In this document: piece by piece, positions 19,053 to 29,324 of the stretch
Layout: every line of letters begins with the position of its first letter
Numbering within the stretch: the first letter of the stretch is position 1
Source of the DNA: Marinifilum breve
GTDB lineage: Bacteria; Bacteroidota; Bacteroidia; Bacteroidales; Marinifilaceae
Reading direction: 5' to 3'
Length of the DNA stretch: 64,000 nt
NCBI RefSeq assembly: GCF_003202155.1
Contig: NZ_QFLI01000012.1
Coordinates: 1-64,000, forward strand
Program-made: the position numbers and the translations under genes
Notes under the pieces: generated by a model
Told to the model about the DNA's origin: nothing
Database searches by the model: none
The model's input: the letters and a program-made list of their open reading frames with translations, nothing else

Positions 19053-20711
19053 ATGAATTTGAATAAACTAAGAAAAGCAAGCCTCTTTCTGCTTGCCTGT
19101 AGTATTTTTGCTTGTAGCAATCCTGAAAAGGAGCTTAAAAAAGCCGAATCGGTTATTTCTACTGAAAGAATGGTAGAATACATTAAGGAATTGGGCTCTG
19201 ATGAGTATCAAGGAAGAAAACCTTTTTCGGAAGGAGAAACAAAATCTATAAACTACATTTCCAACCTGTATAAAGAAATGGGATTGGAACCTATAAATGG
19301 AGATTCTTACTTTCAGGAAGTTCCATTGGTAGAAGTAACCGTTGATGTTCCAGAAGGTATAAAATTACAATCCTCTATAGGCAAATCAGAGTTAAAATAC
19401 CGTGACGATTTTGTAATCTTTTCAAGAAGATTGCAAGATAATATTGAGTTGAAAAACTCTGAAATGGTTTTTGCCGGGTATGGAATTGTAGCTCCAGAAT
19501 ATGGTTGGAATGATTACAAAGATTTGGATGTAAAAGGTAAAACTGTAGTGGTAATGGTTAATGATCCTGGATTTGGATCTACTGACAAGAGCTTTTTTAA
19601 AGGGAACGAAATGACCTACTATGGCCGATGGACCTACAAATACGAAGAAGCTGCAAGACAAGGTGCTGCAGGATTGTTAATTATTCATCAAACCAAACCT
19701 GCTGGTTATCCTTGGTCTGTAGTTTTAAACTCTGCTTCTGTTCCAAAATTATATCAGCAACCAAAAGACAATTATGAATCACGATGTGCTGCAGAAGGAT
19801 GGATAACCTGGAATACTGCTAAAACTTTATTCAACTCTTGTGGTAAGGATTTGAATGAAGAGTTGAAAAAGGCTAAAAAACAAAACTATAAAGGCTTTGA
19901 TTTGAATACTAAATTATCAGTTAAATTTCACAACAAAGCTCGTTTCGATAAAACCAATAATGTTCTTGGCGTTTTAAAAGGAACCGATTTAGCTGATGAA
20001 TACATTTTTTACTCTGCACATTGGGATCATTTAGGAATTGGCCCTAAAATGAATGGAGATTCAATTTACAATGGTGCTGTTGACAATGGCACTTCACTTG
20101 CGTGGATGTTTGAGATAGCAAAAGCATTTAAAGCAATGCCACAAAAGCCAAGAAGATCCATTGTATTTTTTGCCCCTTCGGCTGAAGAATCTGGGTTAAA
20201 TGGTTCTGGATATTATGCTGATCACCCAATTTTTCCTTTGAATAAAACCGTAGCCAATATCAATAATGACTTGATGTTACCATATGGTAAAATGAGAGAT
20301 GTGATGATTACAGGCTATGGTCAATCTGAATTAGAAGATTATGTAGTTGAAGCTGCAAAAAATCAAGATCGCTATATCCTTCCTGATCCAAATGCTCAAT
20401 CTGGAATGTATTACCGATCAGATCATTTTAGCTTTGCACGCGTTGGTGTTCCTTCATTATTTGTGAGAGGAAACAATGACCATTGGGAAAAAGGAAAAGA
20501 ATTCATGTCGGAAAAAGAACAATATTGGTTGGCAAATCACTATCACAAACCTTTCGACGAATATGAAAATTGGTGGGATTTGGAAGGAGTTGTCGATGAT
20601 GCCAAACTATTGTTTAGAGTAGGTTGGAAACTGGCTAACGAAGATAAATTCCCCAATTGGAAAGAAGGTTCAGAATTTAAAGCAATCAGAGAAAGCTACA
20701 TGAACAAGTAA
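19053..20711 (+). CDS. M28 family zinc aminopeptidase, lipoprotein
   Basis: 552 residues. The N-terminus is a lipoprotein signal (LLACSIFACSN, lipobox ending at C). A protease-associated (PA) insert lies around 135-300. The M28 catalytic domain follows, with all ligands in place: H323 (SAHWDHLG), D344 (GAVDNGTS), E378/E379 (PSAEESGLNGS; base plus ligand), D406 (NINNDLML) and H458 (RSDHFSF). It probably trims peptides in the periplasm or on the outer membrane. It is a single-gene unit with its own -7 box and terminator. Confidence 0.94.
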   Translation: MNLNKLRKASLFLLACSIFACSNPEKELKKAESVISTERMVEYIKELGSDEYQGRKPFSEGETKSINYISNLYKEMGLEPINGDSYFQEVPLVEVTVDVPEGIKLQSSIGKSELKYRDDFVIFSRRLQDNIELKNSEMVFAGYGIVAPEYGWNDYKDLDVKGKTVVVMVNDPGFGSTDKSFFKGNEMTYYGRWTYKYEEAARQGAAGLLIIHQTKPAGYPWSVVLNSASVPKLYQQPKDNYESRCAAEGWITWNTAKTLFNSCGKDLNEELKKAKKQNYKGFDLNTKLSVKFHNKARFDKTNNVLGVLKGTDLADEYIFYSAHWDHLGIGPKMNGDSIYNGAVDNGTSLAWMFEIAKAFKAMPQKPRRSIVFFAPSAEESGLNGSGYYADHPIFPLNKTVANINNDLMLPYGKMRDVMITGYGQSELEDYVVEAAKNQDRYILPDPNAQSGMYYRSDHFSFARVGVPSLFVRGNNDHWEKGKEFMSEKEQYWLANHYHKPFDEYENWWDLEGVVDDAKLLFRVGWKLANEDKFPNWKEGSEFKAIRESYMNK

Positions 20712-20719
20712 AAATTAAA

Positions 20720-20748
20720 AGAATGATTTTCGAATCATTCTTTTTTTT
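20720..20748 (+). terminator. Terminator of the M28 gene
   Basis: A 9-bp perfect stem (20720-20728 with 20733-20741) closed by a TTCG tetraloop and followed by T8. Confidence 0.9.
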
Positions 20749-20829
20749 GTTTAGCAACATATGAATCTATTTTGTAAGCTTCACTAAAATTTATTATTTT
20801 AATAGTACATACTATTAATCAAACATTCT

Positions 20830-23349
20830 ATGAGTCAGCCAAATACCCACAAAACAGCTGAATTACAAAAAGAAATTGAAAAATTGCGCAAACAAATTGA
20901 CTCTCTAAATAAAAGAGAATATGATTTCTTTGGCAACTATCATCATGTTTTATCCAATGAAAAGATTGTAGCATTCTACTGGTCATTCAATAAAAATCAA
21001 ATTCATTGGTCGGATTGTGCTGAAACTGTATTCGGCCTAAAAAACACCACTTTTGGAAATACAAAGGAAAGCTTCTTGCACTGCATTAAACATGAGGATA
21101 CTGCAAGTTTTGTAGACAAACTCTCGGAATGTTTTAGTAAAAAATCAATAAATTGTGAATCAACCTTTAGACTTTCTGAGAAAAATAATTCAACGGTTTG
21201 GATAAAAGCCTCTTGCAAAATAGAGTACAATTCAAAAGGAGATCCTATAGAGCTTAGAGGAATTTTAAAAGACATTACTCCCATAAAAGAAACCGAAGAA
21301 GAGAGATATCTTAATAACCTTAGATATCAAACTCTATTCAATTATTCTCCTGTTCCTTTATGGGAAGAAGAATTCTCTGAACTTTATCAATATCTAGATG
21401 AACTAAAACAAAATGGCATTACAAACTTCAAAGAGTATTTTAATGAGCACCCTGAATCTCTTGCATTATGTTCGCAAAAAGTTAAGGTTACTGATGTAAA
21501 CCTAGCTACTTTAAAACTGCATGATGCAGGATCAAAAGAAGAATTACTAGGAAATTTAGATAAAATTTTCACGCCAAGATCCTACGAAGTTTTTAAAGAT
21601 GAAGTTATTGCTCTTGCGAATGGTCAAAAAGAATTTGAAACCGAAGGTGAAATTAAAACTCTAAATGGTATTGCAAAGCAAATTTACCTTAAACTATCAG
21701 TAGATTATAACTCTCTGGATCGCGCAAAGGCCATGCTTGCAACAATGGATATTACCGATAGAAAGAAAGCAGATGCAGCGCTTGCTGAAAGCGAAAGAAA
21801 GTTTAGAACATCGTTCGAAGCTTCAGATGTTGGAATGGCTATTGTAAGTGAAGACAAGAAATTCCGATCAGTAAATTCTGCATTCTGCAAAATGATGGAA
21901 TCAACACCTGAGGATCTTAAAAAAAATAATTTTCTAGATATTACCCATCCTGAAGATATCGAGCTTAGCAAACAACGCTATCAGAAATGTAAAGAAAGCA
22001 AACAAGCATTTACTATAGAAAAAAGATATCTTACACATAATGGAAATTTAAAATGGGGCTTAACCAGTGTAAGTCCAATTTTTGATTCAAAAAATAAATT
22101 TCTTTATACAATAGTTCATGTTCAGGATATTACTGATCGAAAACACTCTGAAGAAGAACTTTTAAAAAGTAATAAAGAGTACGAAGTTTTAGCGGAGGAG
22201 TATAAAGATCAAAACGAAGAGTTAATTAAAGCTATTGAAGTTGCTGAAAGAAGCGATCGTTTAAAATCGGAGTTCCTACAAAACCTATCGCATGAAATTC
22301 GCACACCAATGAATGCCATACTTGGTTTTACAGATTTCCTTGAGCTGGAAAGCATTACTCCGACCAAACGCAAACAATACATCAACATCGTTAAAAACAG
22401 CGGATTTCAGCTATTAAGAATCATCGATGACATTCTAGAAATCTCAGCTTTGGAGACAAAACACGTTCAACTAAACGAAAGCGAGTTCAACCTTAACAAC
22501 CTTCTAACTGAATTATTTACAATTTTTCAACCTCAGGCCAAGAAACAAAATTTATCGTTATACCTACAAAAAGATTTAAATGACGAAAACTGCTTTATTC
22601 GTTCTGATGAAGTCAAATTAAGAAAGGTGCTAGTTAACCTTATTGAAAATTCACTTAAGTATACAAACACAGGTTCTATTGAGATAGGATACCACGTTAA
22701 TGAAAATACATTAGAGCTGTATGTGAAAGACACAGGTATTGGAATCGACACTACACGACATTCACAAATATTTGAAAGGTTTTCTCAAGCCGAAGGTGAA
22801 ATTAACAACAAGCAAGGTGGATTAGGATTAGGACTTTCAATTGTAAAAGAAAACGTGAAATTACTTCATGGTGAAATAAAGTTAATTTCTAAAGTAGATG
22901 AAGGAAGTAAATTCATTATCGAATTGAAAAATTGTCTTATCCCAAATCAAGAAAACAACACAAAACAATGTGAACAAGGCAAAAACTGCAATATTTTAAT
23001 TGTTGAAGATGAAGAAATAAATTATCTCTATTTTAAATCTTTAATGGAAGAAATTGCTCCTGAATGCCATTTAGATCATGCAAAAAATGGACTTGAAGCT
23101 ATCGAACTTTTCAAACAGAAAGAGTTTAAGCTTGTTTTTATGGATATAAAGATGCCTGAAATGAATGGCTACGAAGCAAGTAGGGAAATTATAAAAATCA
23201 ATCCTGAGCAGAAAATTATTGCACAAACAGCCTATTCAACAAGTGAAGATAAAATAAAAGCCAAACTGGCAGGCTGCAATGATTTCATATCCAAACCTAT
23301 TAGCATGAAAACAATGCAGAAATTACTGGCAAAACACCTGGTTTCGTAA
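20830..23349 (+). CDS. Hybrid PAS sensor histidine kinase with receiver domain
   Basis: 839 residues, with no signal peptide or membrane helix, so probably cytosolic. A short coiled coil (10-30) is followed by three PAS/PAC units around 45-155, 165-310 and 325-450, each ending in a D-I-T-(P/D)-(I/R) type PAC tail. HisKA carries the phospho-acceptor H488 (NLSHEIRTPMN). The HATPase_c domain has N, G1 (KDTGIGID) and G2 (GGLGLGLSIV) boxes. A C-terminal receiver has its phospho-acceptor at D772 (VFMDIKMPEMNG). There is no output domain and no adjacent regulator, so its target is unknown. Confidence 0.95.
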   Translation: MSQPNTHKTAELQKEIEKLRKQIDSLNKREYDFFGNYHHVLSNEKIVAFYWSFNKNQIHWSDCAETVFGLKNTTFGNTKESFLHCIKHEDTASFVDKLSECFSKKSINCESTFRLSEKNNSTVWIKASCKIEYNSKGDPIELRGILKDITPIKETEEERYLNNLRYQTLFNYSPVPLWEEEFSELYQYLDELKQNGITNFKEYFNEHPESLALCSQKVKVTDVNLATLKLHDAGSKEELLGNLDKIFTPRSYEVFKDEVIALANGQKEFETEGEIKTLNGIAKQIYLKLSVDYNSLDRAKAMLATMDITDRKKADAALAESERKFRTSFEASDVGMAIVSEDKKFRSVNSAFCKMMESTPEDLKKNNFLDITHPEDIELSKQRYQKCKESKQAFTIEKRYLTHNGNLKWGLTSVSPIFDSKNKFLYTIVHVQDITDRKHSEEELLKSNKEYEVLAEEYKDQNEELIKAIEVAERSDRLKSEFLQNLSHEIRTPMNAILGFTDFLELESITPTKRKQYINIVKNSGFQLLRIIDDILEISALETKHVQLNESEFNLNNLLTELFTIFQPQAKKQNLSLYLQKDLNDENCFIRSDEVKLRKVLVNLIENSLKYTNTGSIEIGYHVNENTLELYVKDTGIGIDTTRHSQIFERFSQAEGEINNKQGGLGLGLSIVKENVKLLHGEIKLISKVDEGSKFIIELKNCLIPNQENNTKQCEQGKNCNILIVEDEEINYLYFKSLMEEIAPECHLDHAKNGLEAIELFKQKEFKLVFMDIKMPEMNGYEASREIIKINPEQKIIAQTAYSTSEDKIKAKLAGCNDFISKPISMKTMQKLLAKHLVS

Positions 23350-23362
23350 ACAACGTGAACTC

Positions 23363-23404
23363 AAAAAATAATTGGCTCATTCGACTTTTATTCAAATGAG
23401 CCAA
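23363..23404 (-). terminator. Terminator of the serine dehydratase gene
   Basis: A 10-bp stem (23372-23381 with 23395-23404) with a T-run on the minus strand. It lies between two convergent genes. Confidence 0.8.
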
Positions 23405-23410
23405 GATTTA

Positions 23411-24616
23411 TTATCTATAGGTAAATCCTTTTAAACTAGCCAAACCTCCCAGTGAGGTTTCTTTATAAGACAAAGACAAATCCAGACCTGTTTTCATCAT
23501 AGTTTCGGTCACCTGATCAAAACTAATTCTATGCCTTCCATCAGACAATAATGCATAAGTATTGTGATTTAATGCACGAGCTGCAGCAAATACATTACGC
23601 TCGATACATGGAATCTGCACCAAGCCCAAAACCGGATCACAAGTTAATCCCAAATGATGCTCCAAGCCCATTTCAGCCGAATATTCAATCTGGTAAATGG
23701 TTCCTCCATGCAATTGTGTTGCCGCGCCTGAAGCCATCGCACAAGCAACACCAACTTCACCTTGACATCCTACTTCTGCCCCAGAAATTGAAGCATTAAA
23801 TTTCACGATATTCCCAATCAATCCAGCCGTAGCTAAAGCTTTCAAAATATCCTTCTTTTTAAACTTATAGAATTTCTTGTGATAGTATAGAATTGCTGGT
23901 AAAACTCCACATGCTCCACATGTTGGTGCTGTTACAATAGTTCCCCCTCCTGCATTCTCTTCTGATACCGCCAATGCATAAGAATAAAGCATCGAACGCT
24001 TTCGCATTGGTCCACTATAGGTCTTTGCTTTTAAATGATACAAATGAGATTTACGAGGTAATTTTAAACCTCCAGGAAGTTCACCTTCATTGTTCATTCC
24101 TTTCTTTATGGCATTTTTCATGGCAGTCCAAACCTCATCCAAAAAATCCCAAATTTCTTCTCCCTCTCTTAATAGAACGTATTCCCAAAGTTGCTTATCA
24201 TTCTCCTTACACCACTGCAAAATAGTATCCATGGTGGTTAAATCGTAAATTGATTGTGATGAATGTTCTGTTTTATCATCAACAATAGCACCGCCTCCAA
24301 TACTATAAGCAGTCCATTCTTCTACAAGTTCACCTGAATTACTAAAAGACTTTAACCTTAGTGCATTGGGATGCTTTTTCAAAAATTCCTTTGGCTTCCA
24401 TATTAAATCAAGCTCTTTGCTCTTAAAAACCTCTTCAATAGCAACACCGGTAAGGTGTCCTTTCCCCGTTGCTGCAAGACTTCCAAATAGAGTTACCTCA
24501 AATTTATCATGAATAGAATTTCTTTGAAGAAATTCCTCTGCTGCCTTTCTAGGTCCCATTGTATGGCTACTAGAAGGACCACAGCCAATTCTATATAATT
24601 CTTTTATCGATTCCAT
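23411..24616 (-). CDS. sdaA: L-serine dehydratase, iron-sulfur type, single chain
   Basis: Converts L-serine to pyruvate and ammonia with a [4Fe-4S] cluster. The single 401-residue chain joins the beta part (GPSSSHTMGPRKAAEEF near the N-terminus) and the alpha part. The conserved cysteine motifs are present: TAPTCGACGVLPA and LTCDPVLGLVQIPCIERN. The alpha-domain motif GAEVGCQGEVGVACAMA is also seen. It appears monocistronic, with a terminator on its 3' side. Confidence 0.94.
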   Translation of the reverse strand: MESIKELYRIGCGPSSSHTMGPRKAAEEFLQRNSIHDKFEVTLFGSLAATGKGHLTGVAIEEVFKSKELDLIWKPKEFLKKHPNALRLKSFSNSGELVEEWTAYSIGGGAIVDDKTEHSSQSIYDLTTMDTILQWCKENDKQLWEYVLLREGEEIWDFLDEVWTAMKNAIKKGMNNEGELPGGLKLPRKSHLYHLKAKTYSGPMRKRSMLYSYALAVSEENAGGGTIVTAPTCGACGVLPAILYYHKKFYKFKKKDILKALATAGLIGNIVKFNASISGAEVGCQGEVGVACAMASGAATQLHGGTIYQIEYSAEMGLEHHLGLTCDPVLGLVQIPCIERNVFAAARALNHNTYALLSDGRHRISFDQVTETMMKTGLDLSLSYKETSLGGLASLKGFTYR

Positions 24617-24684
24617 TTCTGTTGTTGTTTAGTTGCGCACAAATTTAATAAATGCAACGAAAGGAATTACAATTTTGGCAGGCA

Positions 24685-24717
24685 TAAAAAAAGAGAAGTT
24701 CAATAATGAACTTCTCT
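24685..24717 (-). terminator. Terminator of the tRNA cluster
   Basis: An 11-bp perfect stem (24692-24702 with 24707-24717), loop ATAA, T-run on the minus strand. It follows the last tRNA-Pro. Confidence 0.85.
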
Positions 24718-24723
24718 TCTCAG

Positions 24724-24798
24724 TCGGGGTGGCAGGATTCGAACCTGCGACCTCCTGCTCCCAAAGCAGGCGCGATAACCGGGCTACGCTACACCCCG
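24724..24798 (-). tRNA. tRNA-Pro(UGG), copy 1
   Basis: A cloverleaf can be drawn with acceptor CGGGGTG/CACCCCG, T-loop GGTTCGAATCC and anticodon loop TTTGGGA with anticodon TGG. The C1-G72 pair is typical of bacterial tRNA-Pro. CCA is not encoded. The mature sequence is identical to the two upstream copies. Confidence 0.95.
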
Positions 24799-24856
24799 AA
24801 AATTCGGTATTTTTTTTAATAAATCGAGAAGCTTTTAAACTCCTCAAATTTTTCAG

Positions 24857-24931
24857 TCGGGGTGGCAGGATTCGAACCTGCGACCTCCTGCTCCCAAAGC
24901 AGGCGCGATAACCGGGCTACGCTACACCCCG
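24857..24931 (-). tRNA. tRNA-Pro(UGG), copy 2
   Basis: Same sequence and structure as the neighbouring copy, 133 bases upstream in the direction of transcription. The spacer carries an imperfect GAG..CTC hairpin and T-run resembling a terminator. Confidence 0.95.
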
Positions 24932-24993
24932 AAAAATCCGGTACTCTTTTCGATAAAAAAAGAGAAGCTTTTAACTCCTCTGAAAATTTTCGG

Positions 24994-25068
24994 TCGGGGT
25001 GGCAGGATTCGAACCTGCGACCTCCTGCTCCCAAAGCAGGCGCGATAACCGGGCTACGCTACACCCCG
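24994..25068 (-). tRNA. tRNA-Pro(UGG), copy 3
   Basis: Third identical copy, 137 bases from copy 2. Its downstream spacer is similar to that of copy 2, which points to tandem duplication of a tRNA-plus-hairpin unit. Confidence 0.95.
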
Positions 25069-25075
25069 AAAACTT

Positions 25076-25166
<91 letters not shown>

Positions 25167-25304
25167 TGATTGCGGAAGCAAAAGTATGTAAAAATTTCTG
25201 ATGTGCAAAATATTTTTTTCGCAATAATTCAAAGAATGCTCCAGCCCTGATTATAGTAAATTATAAATCAATGAGATTAGATTTTATTTTTTTTTGAAAT
25301 ATTT

Positions 25305-25344
25305 TAAAAAAAAGCCGAAAAGGAAACAATCCCTTTCGGCTTTT
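25305..25344 (-). terminator. Terminator of the flotillin operon
   Basis: A long stem, 25310-25323 with 25331-25344, has an AAAGCCGAAA/TTTCGGCTTT core and a T-rich tail on the minus strand just after floA. Confidence 0.88.
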
Positions 25345-25363
25345 ACTCAAAATTCATTGAATT

Positions 25364-26344
25364 TTATTTCTTCTTCCCTTTATCTTTAGGGTTTGCAATA
25401 TTCTCTCTCATGCTAGTATCAGCTTCAATATTCTTCATGCGATAGTAATCCATGATACCAAGCTGTCCATTTCTGAAAGCTTCAGCCATGGCTCTAGGTA
25501 CCTCAGCTTCCGCTTCAATTACTTTAGCGCGCATTTCCTGAGCCAATGCTTTATTTTCTTGTTCAGAAGCTACAGCCATGGCTCTACGTTCCTCAGCCTT
25601 TGCTTGTGCAATTTTCAAATCTGCTTCAGCTTGATCGGTTTGAAGAACCGCACCAATGTTTTTACCTATATCGATATCGGCGATATCAATTGATAGAATT
25701 TCAAATGCGGTACCCGCATCCAAGCCTTTTTCCAATACAACTCTTGAAATATTATCAGGATTCTCAAGAACCGATTTGTGAGTTTCAGATGAACCAATTG
25801 ACGATACGATACCTTCACCAACACGCGCAAGAACAGTTTCCTCTCCAGCACCACCAACCAATTGGCGGATGTTTGCACGCACGGTAACTCTAGCTTTTGC
25901 GATAAGCTGAATACCATCTTTTGCAACTGCCGTAACCGGAGGAGTATTAATTACCTTAGGAATTACACTCATTTGAACTGCCTCATAAACATCACGACCA
26001 GCCAAATCAATAGCAGTTGCCATTTGAAATGGAAGATCGATATTGGCTTTAGAAGCCGATACTAAAGCGTGTGTAACTTGCGAGACATGACCTCCTGCCA
26101 AATAGTGAGCTTCTAATTCATTTCTATTTAATGTCAATCCTGCCTTTGTACCCTCGATTAATGCACGAACAATAACATTCGGTGGCACTTTTCTCCAACG
26201 CATAAATACCAATTGAATCAAAGATATTCTAACTCCTGATAACAGAGCTGAAAACCAAAGTGCCACAGGAATAAAGAAAAACAGGATATAAATCCCGACT
26301 CCTACAGCAGCAAATATTAGAATTATAGTTCCAATTCCTTCCAT
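25364..26344 (-). CDS. floA: Flotillin-like protein FloA
   Basis: A membrane scaffold of flotillin type that organises membrane microdomains. 326 residues: an N-terminal membrane hairpin (4-45), an SPFH-like domain (~50-230, [38 protein letters not shown]), then an alanine/glutamate-rich coiled coil ([19 protein letters not shown]) and a basic tail. It lies 10 bases behind an NfeD gene, the usual partner of flotillins. It is the last gene of an apparent four-gene operon. Confidence 0.95.
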   Translation of the reverse strand: MEGIGTIILIFAAVGVGIYILFFFIPVALWFSALLSGVRISLIQLVFMRWRKVPPNVIVRALIEGTKAGLTLNRNELEAHYLAGGHVSQVTHALVSASKANIDLPFQMATAIDLAGRDVYEAVQMSVIPKVINTPPVTAVAKDGIQLIAKARVTVRANIRQLVGGAGEETVLARVGEGIVSSIGSSETHKSVLENPDNISRVVLEKGLDAGTAFEILSIDIADIDIGKNIGAVLQTDQAEADLKIAQAKAEERRAMAVASEQENKALAQEMRAKVIEAEAEVPRAMAEAFRNGQLGIMDYYRMKNIEADTSMRENIANPKDKGKKK

Positions 26345-26354
26345 CTGTATAGTT

Positions 26355-26819
26355 TTATATAGGTTTTACAATTACAATTTTATCCATTACGCCAATAACT
26401 TCTACTTTGCTTTTCTCATCAATATAAGCGCCTGTAGATTTAGCTTCGACAACAGTTTTATTAATTTTTATTTTTCCCATAGGTGCCAGTCGAGATAAAC
26501 AGATTCCTTGATCACCTACGTGTATTTTTTCTTCTTCTAACTTTTCTACTTTCGAATCTACCTCTGCTTTCAGCATTATTTTATTCCAGATATTAGACTT
26601 TAATGCCAGCACCAAAGATATTCCACAGAAAATAATTGTAGCCAACACCGTTAAATGTCCAATGGTGCTTCCATAGTGATCATAGGCCAAATAAATTCCT
26701 CCTCCAATCATTAACACACCACCAATTGCGGCCAAGGTAATTCCTGGAATCACCAGAAATTCTAATAACAAAAGAAGAACTCCCAATAGAATCAATAATA
26801 CAATAATTAAAGCTGTCAT
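26355..26819 (-). CDS. NfeD family membrane protein
   Basis: 154 residues. Three membrane helices in the first ~80 residues ([58 protein letters not shown]) are followed by a C-terminal OB-fold (~100-154, [18 protein letters not shown], then [15 protein letters not shown]). This is the short NfeD type without the serine protease domain, as usually found beside FloA. The gap to clpS upstream is 18 bases. Confidence 0.93.
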   Translation of the reverse strand: MTALIIVLLILLGVLLLLLEFLVIPGITLAAIGGVLMIGGGIYLAYDHYGSTIGHLTVLATIIFCGISLVLALKSNIWNKIMLKAEVDSKVEKLEEEKIHVGDQGICLSRLAPMGKIKINKTVVEAKSTGAYIDEKSKVEVIGVMDKIVIVKPI

Positions 26820-26837
26820 TAATTTTTAAATCTAAAA

Positions 26838-27119
26838 TTATACAATGGTGACCTTTAATCCTTTCTTCGCCAAACCCTCTCTCATTGGTCTAATAACACT
26901 CATTTTTCCTTTTTTCACATCGCACTTGCCTTTATAATGTGTAATATATGCACACTGTTCCGCCTGTTCAGGACCGTGTTTACAGATATCAACAAGTGCA
27001 TCTACTACAAAATCGAAAGTGTGATAATCATCGTTATGCAAAAGCAAAGTGCTACGATTAATGATATCATCCAACACCTCATTTTCCTCCCCTAAATATC
27101 CTTCATCGTAATTACTCAT
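26838..27119 (-). CDS. clpS: ATP-dependent Clp protease adaptor ClpS
   Basis: 93 residues. It delivers N-degron substrates to ClpAP/ClpCP. The ClpS core is clear: LLLHNDDYHTFDFVVDAL holds the N-degron pocket, and the GKCDVKKG segment and C-terminal LAKKGLKVTIV follow. It sits 12 bases behind the SPOR-domain gene and 18 before nfeD, so it is embedded in an envelope operon that does not hint at a shared function. Confidence 0.93.
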   Translation of the reverse strand: MSNYDEGYLGEENEVLDDIINRSTLLLHNDDYHTFDFVVDALVDICKHGPEQAEQCAYITHYKGKCDVKKGKMSVIRPMREGLAKKGLKVTIV

Positions 27120-27131
27120 ATCGTCATTTTT

Positions 27132-29324
27132 TTAATGTCGAAGAATTTCCAATGCTTGCTGAATGGTAATTTTATCGCTTCCGGAATAAGCCACTGTAAA
27201 TGCATCACTCAATCCAGCCTCTCTAAGTTCCATTTTCAATTTACTCACTTTGCTATAAGAATCAAAGCTTCCAACCGTACAAATTGTGTATCCTCTATAA
27301 TCATTGGCATATTCAATCTTATATTTCGAAAATGCTCTAAGTTTATCCTTCACATCTTGCGGAACATCCTCTGAAAAAGCACCCACCTGAACTTTGAATA
27401 CAACATCTCCACCATTCGTTTTTACTGTCTTAGGTTTTACAATTGGTTTTGGTGTTGATTTCGCAACTACTGTAGGCTGGTAATTCTGATCTGTTGTTTT
27501 TATTGCCTGCGCAAGATTTGCCTTCTTTCCATCCTTGTATGCAACTACAAATGCATTAGGGAACAACTGTCTGATTTCAGGAATAGCAGATTTAGCAGAA
27601 GCAAATGTTGGGTAATTTCCAACCATGTATTTATACAGCTTGCCATTACCTGCCAATTCTTCCTTAACCGGATTTAAACCTTCAAAAAACTTAGGCTCTC
27701 TTCTACTTGAAAATACTCCTACTTGCAAATGATAAACATATCCAGCGATCACATTCTCTGATTTTTCAGGAAGTTCCTCCGAAGTCATTACCAAATGTTC
27801 TTTTTTGTCTGTTTGTGCAACAACATCCGTTTCTATGGTTCCTACAATATGCTTGTTCAAATAGTCAGATTCGATAGATCTTGCCTGCATCATTTTTTGT
27901 TTGGCTTGATTTCCCAACTCGTGTGATTTTTCTTCCAAGTTTGAAATTTGCTTACTTAACCTATCTTTTGAAGCTTCATTAGCATCTACCAACTTTGTTC
28001 TTAAATTTTCTGTTACACTATAAAGGCTATCCGAATTGAATTTATCATTTTTCGATTGCATGAAAATATTCTTTGCCTCATTCGATTTAAACTCCGTTAA
28101 GTAATGATAGCTTAATTCTTCACTAATTTGAAAATTGAAGTATGGTAAATTGGCACTAGTGAACTTAGTCGTATATATTATTTCAGAAGAAGCCATTTCA
28201 ACTACAGGCTTTTCTGGCATAACATTACCGCCTTTTTTTAGTACTGCCAATTCAGGAAGTGATTCAGCATTCATAACCACTTTTTGTTCCGGATATTCCG
28301 ACATCTTAATTTTATAGATCGTCACATCTGTTTTCCCATTTTCACGACTCGAAGCAAAACAAGCAAACTCATCGTTCACATCCGTTGCAAAAAAGAAATC
28401 ATTTGAAGTGGAATTGATAGGAAAACCAAGGTTCTCTGGTTCTGTCCAAGTATCGGTTATTTCATTGTATACCGATTTAAAAATATCAAATCCTCCCATA
28501 CTGGTATGACCTTGAGAACAGAAATACATTGTTCTGCCATCACCTGCCATATAAGGGTAAATTTCATCTAAATCAGTATTCAAAGCAGTTAGTGCTTCCC
28601 ATTCGCCCCAACCTCCATTTTTTAAACGCTTGGCGCGATATAAATCCCTACCATTTTTCTTATTTTTCCCATAGCTGGAGAAATATATGTATTGACCTTT
28701 GTTTGCCAAACAAGCCACATCTACATCACCAGTACCATCATATCTAGATTTGATACTCTTTGTTTTCTTTGACAATCGATCATCAAAACCTTCAATTTTG
28801 TAATAGCGAAAAAACTCTTGCTTATTAACTGCTTTTTTATCTCGAACATCAACCACATAATATGAATTCACCAAAGGCAAACCATTCTGACACATTACAA
28901 TCAACTTATCAATGCCTGTTGATTTTTTCTTATAGTATTCCTGAAACTTTCTGTAGTAACGAATTGCTGAATTGAATTGATAGTTCATATGAAAGGCACG
29001 CCCCAAATAATATGGAACCGATGCATTAACATTCTTGGTTGAAGCTATTTTAAGATGTTTGATTGCTTCTGGAACATTTTCATTCAACTCCACCTGGCAA
29101 ACTCCAAGATAATAATTGTACTCTGGATCTTGAGGATATACATTTATAAGCTCTTGATACAAAGGCATTGCACTTTTGTAATTCTCATCATCAAAAAAAG
29201 TAAAGGCTTCTTCTTCAATTTGCTGTTCGGTTTTTCCTCCGCTAAAGCTTTGGGCAAATGATATTTGGGCAATAAACAGAGTGATTAAAAGCAACGTGCT
29301 GCGTAATCTCATAGTTTTATTCAT
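27132..29324 (-). CDS. TPR/PD40/SPOR envelope protein
   Basis: About 730 residues. I chose the ATG at 29324 because MNKTMRLRSTLLLITLFIAQ gives a signal peptide cleaved near SFAQ; the frame extends to a TTG at 29342. TPR-like helices (~35-140) are followed by PD40/WD40-type beta-propeller repeats (~190-340, IYFSSYGKNKKNGRDLY, MYFCSQG). A glutamine/lysine-rich helical linker follows. Two C-terminal SPOR domains (YHLQVGVFSSRREP and FKVQVGAFSEDVP) would bind denuded peptidoglycan. It is probably periplasmic and tied to cell wall or division-site organisation. First gene of the clpS-nfeD-floA operon. Confidence 0.88.
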   Translation of the reverse strand: MNKTMRLRSTLLLITLFIAQISFAQSFSGGKTEQQIEEEAFTFFDDENYKSAMPLYQELINVYPQDPEYNYYLGVCQVELNENVPEAIKHLKIASTKNVNASVPYYLGRAFHMNYQFNSAIRYYRKFQEYYKKKSTGIDKLIVMCQNGLPLVNSYYVVDVRDKKAVNKQEFFRYYKIEGFDDRLSKKTKSIKSRYDGTGDVDVACLANKGQYIYFSSYGKNKKNGRDLYRAKRLKNGGWGEWEALTALNTDLDEIYPYMAGDGRTMYFCSQGHTSMGGFDIFKSVYNEITDTWTEPENLGFPINSTSNDFFFATDVNDEFACFASSRENGKTDVTIYKIKMSEYPEQKVVMNAESLPELAVLKKGGNVMPEKPVVEMASSEIIYTTKFTSANLPYFNFQISEELSYHYLTEFKSNEAKNIFMQSKNDKFNSDSLYSVTENLRTKLVDANEASKDRLSKQISNLEEKSHELGNQAKQKMMQARSIESDYLNKHIVGTIETDVVAQTDKKEHLVMTSEELPEKSENVIAGYVYHLQVGVFSSRREPKFFEGLNPVKEELAGNGKLYKYMVGNYPTFASAKSAIPEIRQLFPNAFVVAYKDGKKANLAQAIKTTDQNYQPTVVAKSTPKPIVKPKTVKTNGGDVVFKVQVGAFSEDVPQDVKDKLRAFSKYKIEYANDYRGYTICTVGSFDSYSKVSKLKMELREAGLSDAFTVAYSGSDKITIQQALEILRH

